A stretch of 10,635 nt of DNA from Chloroflexota bacterium (GTDB lineage Bacteria > Chloroflexota > UBA6077 > FW602-bin22 > JACQUS01). Under the pieces are notes generated by a model that worked only from the letters and a program-made list of their open reading frames with translations, searched no databases and was not told the DNA's origin. Shown piece after piece: positions 1 through 5,977 of this stretch (position 1 is the stretch's first letter; each line of letters starts with the position of its first letter). Both the position numbers and the translations under genes were made by a program. The stretch is from the NCBI GenBank assembly GCA_016210125.1, contig JACQUS010000446.1, positions 1-10,635 on the forward strand. The letters are read 5' to 3'.

Positions 1-56
1 CAGGCCAGGCCATTGCTGTCCATGCGGCATGCGTGCGAAGATGAGGGCGGCGTGCA

Positions 57-62
57 TATGAT
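57..62 (+). promoter_or_regulatory. Possible -10 element upstream of the kinase gene
   Basis: TATGAT matches the sigma70 -10 consensus at five of six positions and lies about 30 bases before the kinase start, in a locally AT-richer patch. No convincing -35 hexamer is seen 16-18 bases upstream, so this is weak. Bases 1-92 otherwise hold no recognisable gene. Confidence 0.25.
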
Positions 63-92
63 TATTGGCAAAGCGACGTACGGACGGGCAAC

Positions 93-1295
93 ATGCTTTC
101 GATGACGGTCCCGCGGGCGCGCTGGCGCGAGCCGGTGCGCCGCTGGCGGCAGCGCGTCGCCGCGCCGCACGTGCAGACGGCGCAGGAGCGCCGCGAGCGC
201 CAGAAGCTCGAGCTGGTCTTCGCCAGCATGACTGACGGCCTCGTCATCATCGAGGCCAGCGGCGTGGTCAGCAAGCTGAACGCCGCGGCGAAGGCCATCT
301 ATCGCCGGGTCGTGGCCGCTGGCGTCGACGAGGGCATCACGCAGGCCAGCCTGGCCGAGCTGTTCACACGCTACGATCCGCGGACCGGCCAGCCGATCCC
401 GCCGGAGCAGCTCCAGATGAACCGCGCACTGCGCGGCGAGACCAGCGTCAGCGAGGAGCTGCTCTTCTACACCCTCGACGGGCGCAAGCTGTATATCCGG
501 TCCAGCTCGGCGCCGCTGCGCGATCCCGACGGCCGCATCACCGGCGTCGTTGCGCTCATCGACGACATCACGGCGCTCAAAGAGGCCGAGCGCCTGAAGG
601 ACGAGTTCATCTCCATCGTCTCGCACGAGCTGCGCACGCCGCTGGCAAACATCAAGGGGCATACCGCAACGCTGCTGCGCGAGGACGTCACCTGGGGCGC
701 GGCGACGCAGCACACGTTCTTGCAGGTCATCGACGAGGAGTGCGACAAGCTCACCGAGCTGATCGAGAACTTGCTGGATGTGTCCGCGCTGCGCGCCGGC
801 ATGCTGCGCATCCGTCCTGAGCCGACGCTGGTGCACCGCCTCGCCGGGCGCGTCTTGGGCCGGTGGCGCGGGCGCGCGCCGGACTATCGCTTCGAGATGG
901 ACTTCCCGGCTGGCTTCCCGCCGGCGCTAGCCGATCCCTGGCGCGTGGAGCAGGTGCTCCGCAATCTGGTCGAGAACGCGGTCAAGTACTCGCCGTCCGG
1001 CGCGCATATCACGGTGAGCGGGCGATGGTGCGACGCCGACGTAGTCGTCTGGGTGCGCGACGAGGGCATCGGCATTCCGGTGGAACAGCGGGAGCGCATC
1101 TTCGAGCGCTTCCACCAGGTGGACGGCGCGCTGACGCGGAGCAGGCCGGGTACAGGGCTCGGCCTGGCCATCTGCCAGGGGATCGTCGAGGCGCACGGCG
1201 GCCGGATTTGGGTCGAGAGTGAGGTGGGTCACGGTAGCACGTTCTTCTTCTCGTTGCCACGCGTGCCGGCGCTCGATCACGAGGCCGACGACTGA
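93..1295 (+). CDS. Soluble PAS-domain sensor histidine kinase
   Basis: A 400-residue histidine kinase that should autophosphorylate on ATP and pass the phosphate to a response regulator, most likely the one encoded 71 bases downstream. Residues about 45-165 look like a PAS domain, with its characteristic start (FASMTDGLVIIE) and end (GVVALIDDIT). The HisKA dimerisation domain follows, with the H-box SHELRTPL and phospho-acceptor His178. The HATPase domain has an intact N-box (LVENAVKYSP, Asn295), G1 box (DEGIGIP, Asp323) and G2 box (GTGLGLAI, residues 353-360). No transmembrane segment or signal peptide is visible, so it probably senses a cytoplasmic signal through the PAS domain. The start ATG has only a weak purine stretch before it; a second in-frame ATG lies three codons later. 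The C-terminal half resembles KdpD-type kinases, but no kdp genes are present. The signal is unknown. Confidence 0.93.
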   Translation: MLSMTVPRARWREPVRRWRQRVAAPHVQTAQERRERQKLELVFASMTDGLVIIEASGVVSKLNAAAKAIYRRVVAAGVDEGITQASLAELFTRYDPRTGQPIPPEQLQMNRALRGETSVSEELLFYTLDGRKLYIRSSSAPLRDPDGRITGVVALIDDITALKEAERLKDEFISIVSHELRTPLANIKGHTATLLREDVTWGAATQHTFLQVIDEECDKLTELIENLLDVSALRAGMLRIRPEPTLVHRLAGRVLGRWRGRAPDYRFEMDFPAGFPPALADPWRVEQVLRNLVENAVKYSPSGAHITVSGRWCDADVVVWVRDEGIGIPVEQRERIFERFHQVDGALTRSRPGTGLGLAICQGIVEAHGGRIWVESEVGHGSTFFFSLPRVPALDHEADD

Positions 1296-1366
1296 CGGCG
1301 GCGCGCCGGCGCTCGGGCGTCCGAGCTGCGCCCTGGCACGGCGCTTCTGCCCGTGGAACGACGACG

Positions 1367-2101
1367 GTGTCCACGCACGACGCTAGCACCCTTGGTCCGG
1401 TGCGGGTGCTGATCGTGGACGACGAGCCGCGGCTCGTGCGGCTGGTGCGCGCGAACCTCGAGGCCGAGGGCTACGACGTCCTCACGGCGAGCGAGGGCGG
1501 CGAGGCCTTGCGGATGGTCGACGCCGAGCATCCTGACCTCGTCATCCTCGACGTCATGCTGCCCGGGATCGACGGCTACGAGCTGTGCCAGCGCATCACC
1601 GAGACCTACAGCGTGCCGATTATCATGCTGACCGCGAAGGCGAACGAGTCCGACAAGGTGCGCGGCCTCGACCTCGGCGCTGACGACTATCTCACGAAGC
1701 CGTTCCATCCCGACGAGCTGCTGGCGCGCGTGCGGGCGGTGCTCCGCCGGGCGCGCGGTGCATCGGCAGCGGCGAGCCACAGCGTCGTGGCCGTCGGCGG
1801 GCTCGTCGTCGATCTGGCACGGCGGCGCGTCACGCTGGACGGGCGTGAGGTGGACCTGTCGCCGACGGAGTACAAGCTACTCCACCATCTCGCCCTCCAG
1901 CCGGGCCGCGTCGTGCCGCACGATGAGCTGCTGACGCGCGTCTGGGGCGCCGAGTACCGCGAGGAGGTGGAGTACCTGCGGCAGTATATCTATTACTTGC
2001 GCCACAAGCTGGAGGATAATCCGCGCCTTCCGCGCTACATTCGCTCCAAGCCAGGCCTTGGCTACTTCCTCGCCGTGCCGGTCGAGGCGCCGTCAGGCTG
2101 A
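1367..2101 (+). CDS. OmpR/PhoB-family response regulator (winged helix)
   Basis: A 244-residue DNA-binding response regulator. The receiver domain (about residues 12-125) has all expected residues: acidic pocket Asp18-Asp19, phospho-acceptor Asp62 in LVILDVMLPG, switch Thr89 and Lys111 in LTKPF. The C-terminal domain (about 143-240) is an OmpR/PhoB winged helix, with LSPTEYKLL and the recognition-helix stretch YLRQYIYYLRHKLE. That stretch and the end PRYIRSKPGLGYF resemble KdpE-type regulators, though no potassium-transport genes are nearby. It lies 71 bases after the kinase on the same strand and is presumably its partner. I took the GTG at the start of the open frame; an in-frame GTG at codon 12, right before the first beta strand, is an alternative. 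Target genes are unknown. Confidence 0.93.
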   Translation: MSTHDASTLGPVRVLIVDDEPRLVRLVRANLEAEGYDVLTASEGGEALRMVDAEHPDLVILDVMLPGIDGYELCQRITETYSVPIIMLTAKANESDKVRGLDLGADDYLTKPFHPDELLARVRAVLRRARGASAAASHSVVAVGGLVVDLARRRVTLDGREVDLSPTEYKLLHHLALQPGRVVPHDELLTRVWGAEYREEVEYLRQYIYYLRHKLEDNPRLPRYIRSKPGLGYFLAVPVEAPSG

Positions 2102-2162
2102 GGGCGGCGCGTGCAAGCGCATGCGCAGGCGAGGTCGCTGCGGGAGGCCGGCGAGGGGGAAT

Positions 2163-2188
2163 CCAAAGGGGGCTTCGCCCCTTTTTGG
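2163..2188 (+). terminator. Candidate intrinsic terminator within repeat copy 1
   Basis: The five-bp GGGGC/GCCCC stem with a three-base loop is followed directly by five T residues, about 60 bases after the response-regulator stop. This is the shape of a factor-independent terminator for the two-component genes. The same T residues can pair with the upstream AAA, which would weaken termination, and the other repeat copies lack the T tract. Confidence 0.4.
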
Positions 2189-2240
2189 AAGTCCTTCCTG
2201 GGGTGGAGCGGGGCAGCCCGTCAGGGCCATCTATGATCAG

Positions 2241-2249
2241 AGAGGGAGG
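2241..2249 (+). promoter_or_regulatory. Ribosome binding site that fixes the LLM oxidoreductase start
   Basis: The purine run AGAGGGAGG ends six bases before the GTG at 2256, which is where similarity to the LLM family begins. It supports that GTG over the upstream in-frame ATG at 2058, which would start inside the response-regulator gene and run through the repeat. Confidence 0.8.
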
Positions 2250-2255
2250 CTGAGC

Positions 2256-3098
2256 GTGAACTTTGGCGTGGTGATCTTTCCGACCGAGTATTCGATCGGC
2301 GTGACCGATCTGGCGCGGGCCGTCGAAGACCGCGGCTTCGAGTCGCTGCTGACGCCGGAGCATACTCACATTCCGGCGAGCCGGCGCACGCCGTGGCCGG
2401 GCGGCGCCGATCTGCCGCGCGAGTACGTGCACCTCCTGGACCCCTTCGTCGCGCTGACGGCCGCCGCTTCGGTGACGAGGCGGCTGCGCGTCGGCACGGG
2501 CATCTGCCTGATTATCCAGCACGATCCCATCATCCTGGCCAAGCAGGTCTCAACGCTCGACCTCGTCTCCGGCGGGCGCTTTCTCTTCGGCATCGGCGCG
2601 GGCTGGAACCGGGAGGAGATGGAGAATCACGGCACCGACCCGGAGCAGCGTTGGAAGCTCATGCGCGAGCGTGTTTTGGCGATGAAGCAGATTTGGACGC
2701 AGGAGGAGGCGTCGTTCCACGGCCAGTTCGTGCGCTTCGAGCGCATCTGGCAGCACCCCAAGCCCGTGCAGAAGCCGCACGCGCCGATCATCGTCGGCGG
2801 CAACGGGCCACGGGTCGTCCGACGGGCGGCGGAGTACGGCGACGAGTGGATGCCCAACGTCGCGCGCGGCGGTGGGCCGCTGGAGGAGCGCATCGCCGAG
2901 CTCCAGCGTCTGGCAGCGGAGGCCGGGCGAGGGCCGCTTCCCGTGACGCTCTTCGCCGTGCAGCCCGAGCCGCACATCCTGGAGGGCTATCGCGAGCTCG
3001 GCGTCGCGCGCTGTCTCTTTATGCTGCCGTCGGCGCCGGCCGATGAGGTCCTGCCGCTCGTCGCCCGCTATGCCGACCTGATAAGGCGCTTCGCCTAG
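2256..3098 (+). CDS. F420-dependent LLM-class oxidoreductase (TIGR03619-like)
   Basis: A 280-residue luciferase-like monooxygenase-fold protein, probably using coenzyme F420 to reduce or oxidise a small organic substrate in the cytoplasm. The sequence starts with the first TIM-barrel strand (NFGVVIFPTE) and continues with family hallmarks: GFESLLTPEHTHIP (28-41), LRVGTGICLI and HDPIILAKQVSTLD (77-102), SGGRFLFGIGAGWNREE (105-121) and PIIVGGNGPRVVRRAAEYGDEW (177-198). These match the F420-linked TIGR03619 subfamily better than flavin-dependent luciferases, judged from memory of the family. The length is typical. Nothing in the sequence names the substrate. The gene follows repeat copy 1, which supplies its ribosome binding site. 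A six-codon reading frame (ATG at 2233, stop at 2251-2253) ends two bases before the start and might act in translational coupling. Confidence 0.9.
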   Translation: MNFGVVIFPTEYSIGVTDLARAVEDRGFESLLTPEHTHIPASRRTPWPGGADLPREYVHLLDPFVALTAAASVTRRLRVGTGICLIIQHDPIILAKQVSTLDLVSGGRFLFGIGAGWNREEMENHGTDPEQRWKLMRERVLAMKQIWTQEEASFHGQFVRFERIWQHPKPVQKPHAPIIVGGNGPRVVRRAAEYGDEWMPNVARGGGPLEERIAELQRLAAEAGRGPLPVTLFAVQPEPHILEGYRELGVARCLFMLPSAPADEVLPLVARYADLIRRFA

Positions 3099-3164
3099 CG
3101 CGGATCGCGCGGTCGGCGCGTCGCCGGGCACAAGATCGGGAAAGCGCCCTCGTCCCTGCGGGAT

Positions 3165-3290
3165 GGCGGCGAAGAATGAAGGGCCGCGCGCGCGGCAGGG
3201 GGCGTGCAGAGGGGCGAAGCCCCTCTGCGTACCACTCCAGGAGGGGTGGGGCGGGGCTGCGCCGGCTGCAAGCCATGTACACAGGAGTGC
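3165..3290 (+). repeat. Intergenic hairpin repeat, copy 2
   Basis: This copy has a perfect 10-bp stem GCAGAGGGGC/GCCCCTCTGC (3206-3215 with 3219-3228) and loop GAA. The G-run GGGGTGGGGCGGGG (3243-3256) starts 27 bases after the loop start. The tail (about 3253-3290) aligns with copy 3 at roughly 32 of 39 bases, including GGCTGCA, GCCATG and CACAGGAG. A GAAGAA-containing segment about 45 bases before the loop also has a counterpart in copy 3, which sets the left limit. Here the Shine-Dalgarno-like AGGAG (3283-3287) is followed by GTG and an immediate TAG, so it does not serve an obvious gene. Confidence 0.75.
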
Positions 3291-3296
3291 GTGTAG

Positions 3297-3327
3297 CGTG
3301 CCGGGCGCGACTGCCGCGCCCGGCACG
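3297..3327. other. Perfect 13-bp GC-rich inverted repeat
   Basis: CGTGCCGGGCGCG (3297-3309) pairs completely with CGCGCCCGGCACG (3315-3327) across a five-base loop ACTGC. It lies directly after repeat copy 2. No T tract follows on either strand, so it is not a classical intrinsic terminator. It could be an RNA stem, a protein site or a relic of a mobile repeat. Confidence 0.6.
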
Positions 3328-3405
3328 GCGCGCGTGCGAAGGCTGCGCTTGCGGCAAGCCGTGGGCGAATGTTGCGCTACCAGAGTAGATGCCTCCTCTT
3401 TCCCT

Positions 3406-3426
3406 TAGAATCCAGTGAGCTAGAAT
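3406..3426 (+). promoter_or_regulatory. Possible promoter -10 elements before the kinase-like gene
   Basis: Two TAGAAT hexamers (3406-3411 and 3421-3426), each one base from TATAAT, lie in the only AT-richer patch of the gap, 57-77 bases before the next start. No good -35 hexamer is at the right spacing for either. The same hexamer precedes the glutaredoxin-like gene. Confidence 0.35.
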
Positions 3427-3482
3427 CAGGGCGATGAGCAGACGAGCGTGGTGGCCGACCAGGCCGCCACGCCGAGGCAGCC

Positions 3483-5048
3483 ATGCGCGACCGTCTACGC
3501 CCGCCTGTCGTCCTCCCGCGCTTCGGCGAAGCGCTTGCTGCGCTCAGCCGCGGTGTAGCGACCCTGAGCACGCTGCGCGGCTTGCTGCTGCGCTTCGGGC
3601 TCGCGCTGGCCCTCGTGGCCGTCGTCGTCGAGGCACTCGTCGGGGCGTTCTTCCTGCTGCCGCAGCGCGAGACCGTCGCGGCGAGGCGACTCAGCGACCT
3701 GGCGCTGCCGCTGGCGGTGCAGTTCCGCGAACTGGTGCAGGCCGGCCTGGCCCCGGACCAGGCGCTCGACCGTCTGCGGCCGCAAAGCGCGGCGCTGGGA
3801 CTCTACGTCGCCGTGGTCAGCCCGGGCGGGCGCGTCCTGCGCGACAATGGCGGCGGCCTGCTCGAAGGGGCCGAGACGGGACTGCGCGTGGAGCAGCTCT
3901 CGACCGACGTCGCGGCGCCCCAGCTTGGGACGCTTGACGGCCCGGGCGGCCAGCGCTACCGCTACGGCGCGGTGGGACTCGCCGGGTCGCAGCTCGTGCC
4001 CAGCCGCCCCGACCTGGGCGGGCTGCTCGTCGCCGAGCGCGCCGACGTGCAGCACTTCGGCCTGCGCGCCTATCTCCAGCCAGTGGTCCTTGGCGGCCTG
4101 GTCGGCTTGGCCATGGCCGTCGCGCTCGGCTTGGTCCTGGCCCGCCGCCTCAGCCGGCCGGCCGAGCGGCTGGTCGCAGAGGCCCAGGGGTCGGCGTTCG
4201 TCGACGGCGGCGCGCTGCCATCAGGCGGGCCGGCCGAGGTGGAAGCCCTGGCCGACCGCCTTGGCATCGTGGGCGACGAGCTACGGCGCGTCCGCCAGGC
4301 AACGCGCGGCTTCGTCATGGCGCTGGGGCAAGCGGTCCGTGAGCCGCTGAGCAATGTCCGCGCCGGGCTGCGCGAGATCGTGCGCGCCAGCGACGCGTCG
4401 GCCGAGGAGCGCCAGGTCGCGCTCCAGCTCCTGGACCAGGAGCTGCGCCGCCTTCAGCAGCTCGTTGCGCAGCTCCTCGCCTTGGCGCGCTTGCAGACGC
4501 GCCAGGTGGAGATGGCACAGCAGGCGGTCGATCTAGTCGCGCTCGCCACCGAGACCGTCGACGCCGCCGCCGCCACGGCCAGGGAGCGCGGCGTCGGGCT
4601 GCTGTTCGACTCGGACGGGCAGCCCGCCGTCGTGCTGGGCGATCCCGACCGCCTGGAGCAGGCCGTGCGCGCGCTCGTCGAGCATGGCCTGCGTGAGTGC
4701 CCGCCTGGCGGGGAAGTGACCGTCGGCGTCGGGCTGTTCGTCCCTGAGGACGAGCTAGCGCCCGGCAGGTCGGCGCGTCGCGTGTCGATGCCGGCCCTCC
4801 ACGTCTGGCTCAGCGTGCACTATCCCGGCTCGCCGGCGCAGCGCGAGGACGCGCAGCATCTCTTCGACCTGGCGGGGCTGGCCGGGGCCGACGACGGCGC
4901 GGTGAGCGACCGGCTCGGGCTGGCCATCGCCCGCGAGATTGTGCGCGCCCACGGGGGCAAGGTGCTTGCCGAAGGCGACGCGGTGGTCGGCGTGCGGCTA
5001 GCGCTGGTTGTCCCGGCCGCCAAGGACGCCGCGCCGGCTGCGCCGTAG
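3483..5048 (+). CDS. Membrane histidine-kinase-like protein with degenerate catalytic motifs
   Basis: A 521-residue protein with the full layout of a membrane sensor kinase: TM1 about 36-59, an extracytoplasmic domain about 60-199, TM2 about 200-220, a HAMP linker (RRLSRPAERLVAEA), a DHp-like helical pair (about 275-345) and an ATPase-like domain to about 510. The key residues are missing. The H-box reads LGQAVREPLSNV, so the phospho-acceptor His is Gln283 (CAA) and the next Glu is Ala. The N-box reads LVEHGLRECPPGG, with His401 where the Mg-binding Asn belongs. The G1 DxGxG motif is replaced by VHYPGSP, and the G2 box GTGLGL is SDRLGL. The frame is intact from end to end, so this is not a frameshifted pseudogene. 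I infer a non-catalytic sensor or scaffold, perhaps regulating another kinase. No cognate regulator is adjacent. The ATG has only a weak ribosome binding site (GAGGCAG). Confidence 0.85.
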   Translation: MRDRLRPPVVLPRFGEALAALSRGVATLSTLRGLLLRFGLALALVAVVVEALVGAFFLLPQRETVAARRLSDLALPLAVQFRELVQAGLAPDQALDRLRPQSAALGLYVAVVSPGGRVLRDNGGGLLEGAETGLRVEQLSTDVAAPQLGTLDGPGGQRYRYGAVGLAGSQLVPSRPDLGGLLVAERADVQHFGLRAYLQPVVLGGLVGLAMAVALGLVLARRLSRPAERLVAEAQGSAFVDGGALPSGGPAEVEALADRLGIVGDELRRVRQATRGFVMALGQAVREPLSNVRAGLREIVRASDASAEERQVALQLLDQELRRLQQLVAQLLALARLQTRQVEMAQQAVDLVALATETVDAAAATARERGVGLLFDSDGQPAVVLGDPDRLEQAVRALVEHGLRECPPGGEVTVGVGLFVPEDELAPGRSARRVSMPALHVWLSVHYPGSPAQREDAQHLFDLAGLAGADDGAVSDRLGLAIAREIVRAHGGKVLAEGDAVVGVRLALVVPAAKDAAPAAP

Positions 5049-5151
5049 CCGGCAGGCGCCGCCGCGCTCCTGCCGCTTGTACACGCCGCGAGCGCAGCGG
5101 CCCGCGGCTCTCACTCTCGCGTGGGTCGTCGCAAGACCGGAACGTCTGGCC

Positions 5152-5925
5152 TTACCGGCCCAGCAGCGCGGCCAGCATCACGGCGTTGACGGCCCAGTGC
5201 GCCGCGACCGCGGCCGGCAGGCCGGCGGCCAGGCGCAGCGCGCCGAAAATCAGCCCGCCGCCGAACACGCCAAGCAGCCCAAGCACGACCGCTAGCGGGG
5301 CGAGCTGCGCGGGCACGTTGGTCTGCGCGACTGACTGCGTCGTCAGGACGACGTGCCAGAGCGCGAAGACCGTGCTCGTCGCCAGCCAGGCCACCGCGGT
5401 GCTCCGCGCGCGGACGAAGAGGTCCCAGAGGACGCCGCGGAAGAGCAGCTCCTCAAAGAGCGCCGTGCCGACGGTGAGGTACAGCAGCAGGCGCACCGCG
5501 ACATCGCGGGCCGACATCTCGGAGGCGATCTGCCAGCGCAGTGGCTCGCCCATGAGCGGCGGCACGGCGAACACGGCGGCGGCCGGCAGCGCCATCAGCA
5601 CGCCGGCCGCCACGCCGAGGCCGAGCGCCCGACGGAGGCGTCCGCAGCCCAGGCCGAGCGCGCGCCAGCGCCCGCGGTAGGCCAGACTGACGCCGAGGAG
5701 CAGCAGGGGCACGGTGAGCAGGTTGCCGGTGGCCGTGAAGAAGTTCGGCTCGACCTGGCGCGGGCCGGCCAGCCACGCCAGGCCGTTGGCGTAAACGAGC
5801 ACCGCGGCGGAGAGCGCGAGCGCCGGGCGCCAGCCGCCTGGCCGCCGCACGGCGTCTGCGCACGCAAGCGTCGCGTAGACCCACCGGGCTGCCGCGTTGC
5901 TGCCGAACGAGCTTTTCTGCACCAT
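5152..5925 (-). CDS. CPBP-family intramembrane metalloprotease (CAAX protease-like)
   Basis: A 257-residue, strongly hydrophobic protein of the CPBP (Abi, CAAX prenyl protease 2-like) family, predicted to cleave peptide bonds within the membrane. The three signature motifs are present: FEELLFRG (Glu158, Glu159, Arg163), FALWH (His191) and HWAVN (His243, Asn247). About seven or eight hydrophobic segments can be traced, for example 34-53, 69-83, 101-122, 143-160, 176-196, 207-230 and 236-254. Bacterial members include bacteriocin-immunity and membrane-processing proteins; the substrate here cannot be told. The start is supported by GGAGA five to nine bases upstream. It follows the M20 hydrolase gene by 52 bases on the same strand, so they may be co-transcribed, though a tandem GGCGCGCC (5937-5952) lies in the gap. 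It converges with the kinase-like gene across about 100 bases without a clear terminator. Confidence 0.88.
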   Translation of the reverse strand: MVQKSSFGSNAAARWVYATLACADAVRRPGGWRPALALSAAVLVYANGLAWLAGPRQVEPNFFTATGNLLTVPLLLLGVSLAYRGRWRALGLGCGRLRRALGLGVAAGVLMALPAAAVFAVPPLMGEPLRWQIASEMSARDVAVRLLLYLTVGTALFEELLFRGVLWDLFVRARSTAVAWLATSTVFALWHVVLTTQSVAQTNVPAQLAPLAVVLGLLGVFGGGLIFGALRLAAGLPAAVAAHWAVNAVMLAALLGR

Positions 5926-5977
5926 GGCGTCTCCGCGGCGCGCCGGCGCGCCGGGCCGCTTCGACCGCGCTCTGCGC

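Larger units (their letters stand above)
2130..2250 (+). repeat. Intergenic hairpin repeat, copy 1
   Basis: First of a repeat family seen three times in this window, filling most of the gap between the response regulator and LLM genes. It contains an imperfect hairpin with stem GGGGC/GCCCC, loop TTC (2174-2176) and outer CCAAA/TTTGG pairing. A G-rich run (GGGGTGGAGCGGGG) starts 26 bases after the loop. A tail with GGGGCAGC, then GCCAT, then a purine-rich Shine-Dalgarno-like segment ends just before the next start codon. The boundaries are by eye; the left edge is the least certain. No terminal repeats or coding capacity are seen. Confidence 0.75.
3099..3482. other. 384-base intergenic region
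   Basis: No convincing gene is seen here. Short open frames across it are GC-biased noise that runs through palindromes. It contains repeat copy 2, a perfect 13-bp hairpin at 3297-3327, a smaller GCTTG/CAAGC hairpin at 3347-3359 and, near its right end, an AT-richer stretch with two TAGAAT motifs that could be promoter -10 elements for the following gene. Confidence 0.7.

Noticed and set aside
1367..2101. Assigning kdpDE to the two-component pair
   Set aside because: The resemblance to KdpD and KdpE is limited to general motifs, the kinase lacks Usp and KdpD domains and TM segments, and no kdpFABC genes are present.
2058..2255. Upstream in-frame ATG giving the LLM oxidoreductase 66 extra residues
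   Set aside because: The extension overlaps the response-regulator gene and runs through the repeat hairpin, has no family similarity, and a better ribosome binding site precedes the GTG at 2256.
3434..3937. Open frame of 167 codons overlapping the kinase-like gene
   Set aside because: The product is Arg/Ala/Pro-rich low complexity typical of a shadow frame in GC-rich DNA; the overlapping frame has TM, HAMP and kinase-fold character.
3483..5048. Kinase-like gene as a frameshifted pseudogene
   Set aside because: The frame is continuous over 521 codons with all domains in order; only specific catalytic residues are lost, so it is annotated as an intact CDS.
5085..5108. Bidirectional terminator between the converging kinase-like and CPBP genes
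   Set aside because: Only a six-bp GCCGCG/CGCGGC stem with a long loop and no T tract is seen, no better than chance at this GC content.
5937..5952. Tandem GGCGCGCC palindromes between the M20 and CPBP genes
   Set aside because: Short self-complementary GC words are expected at this composition and nothing else supports a site; noted only in the CPBP entry.
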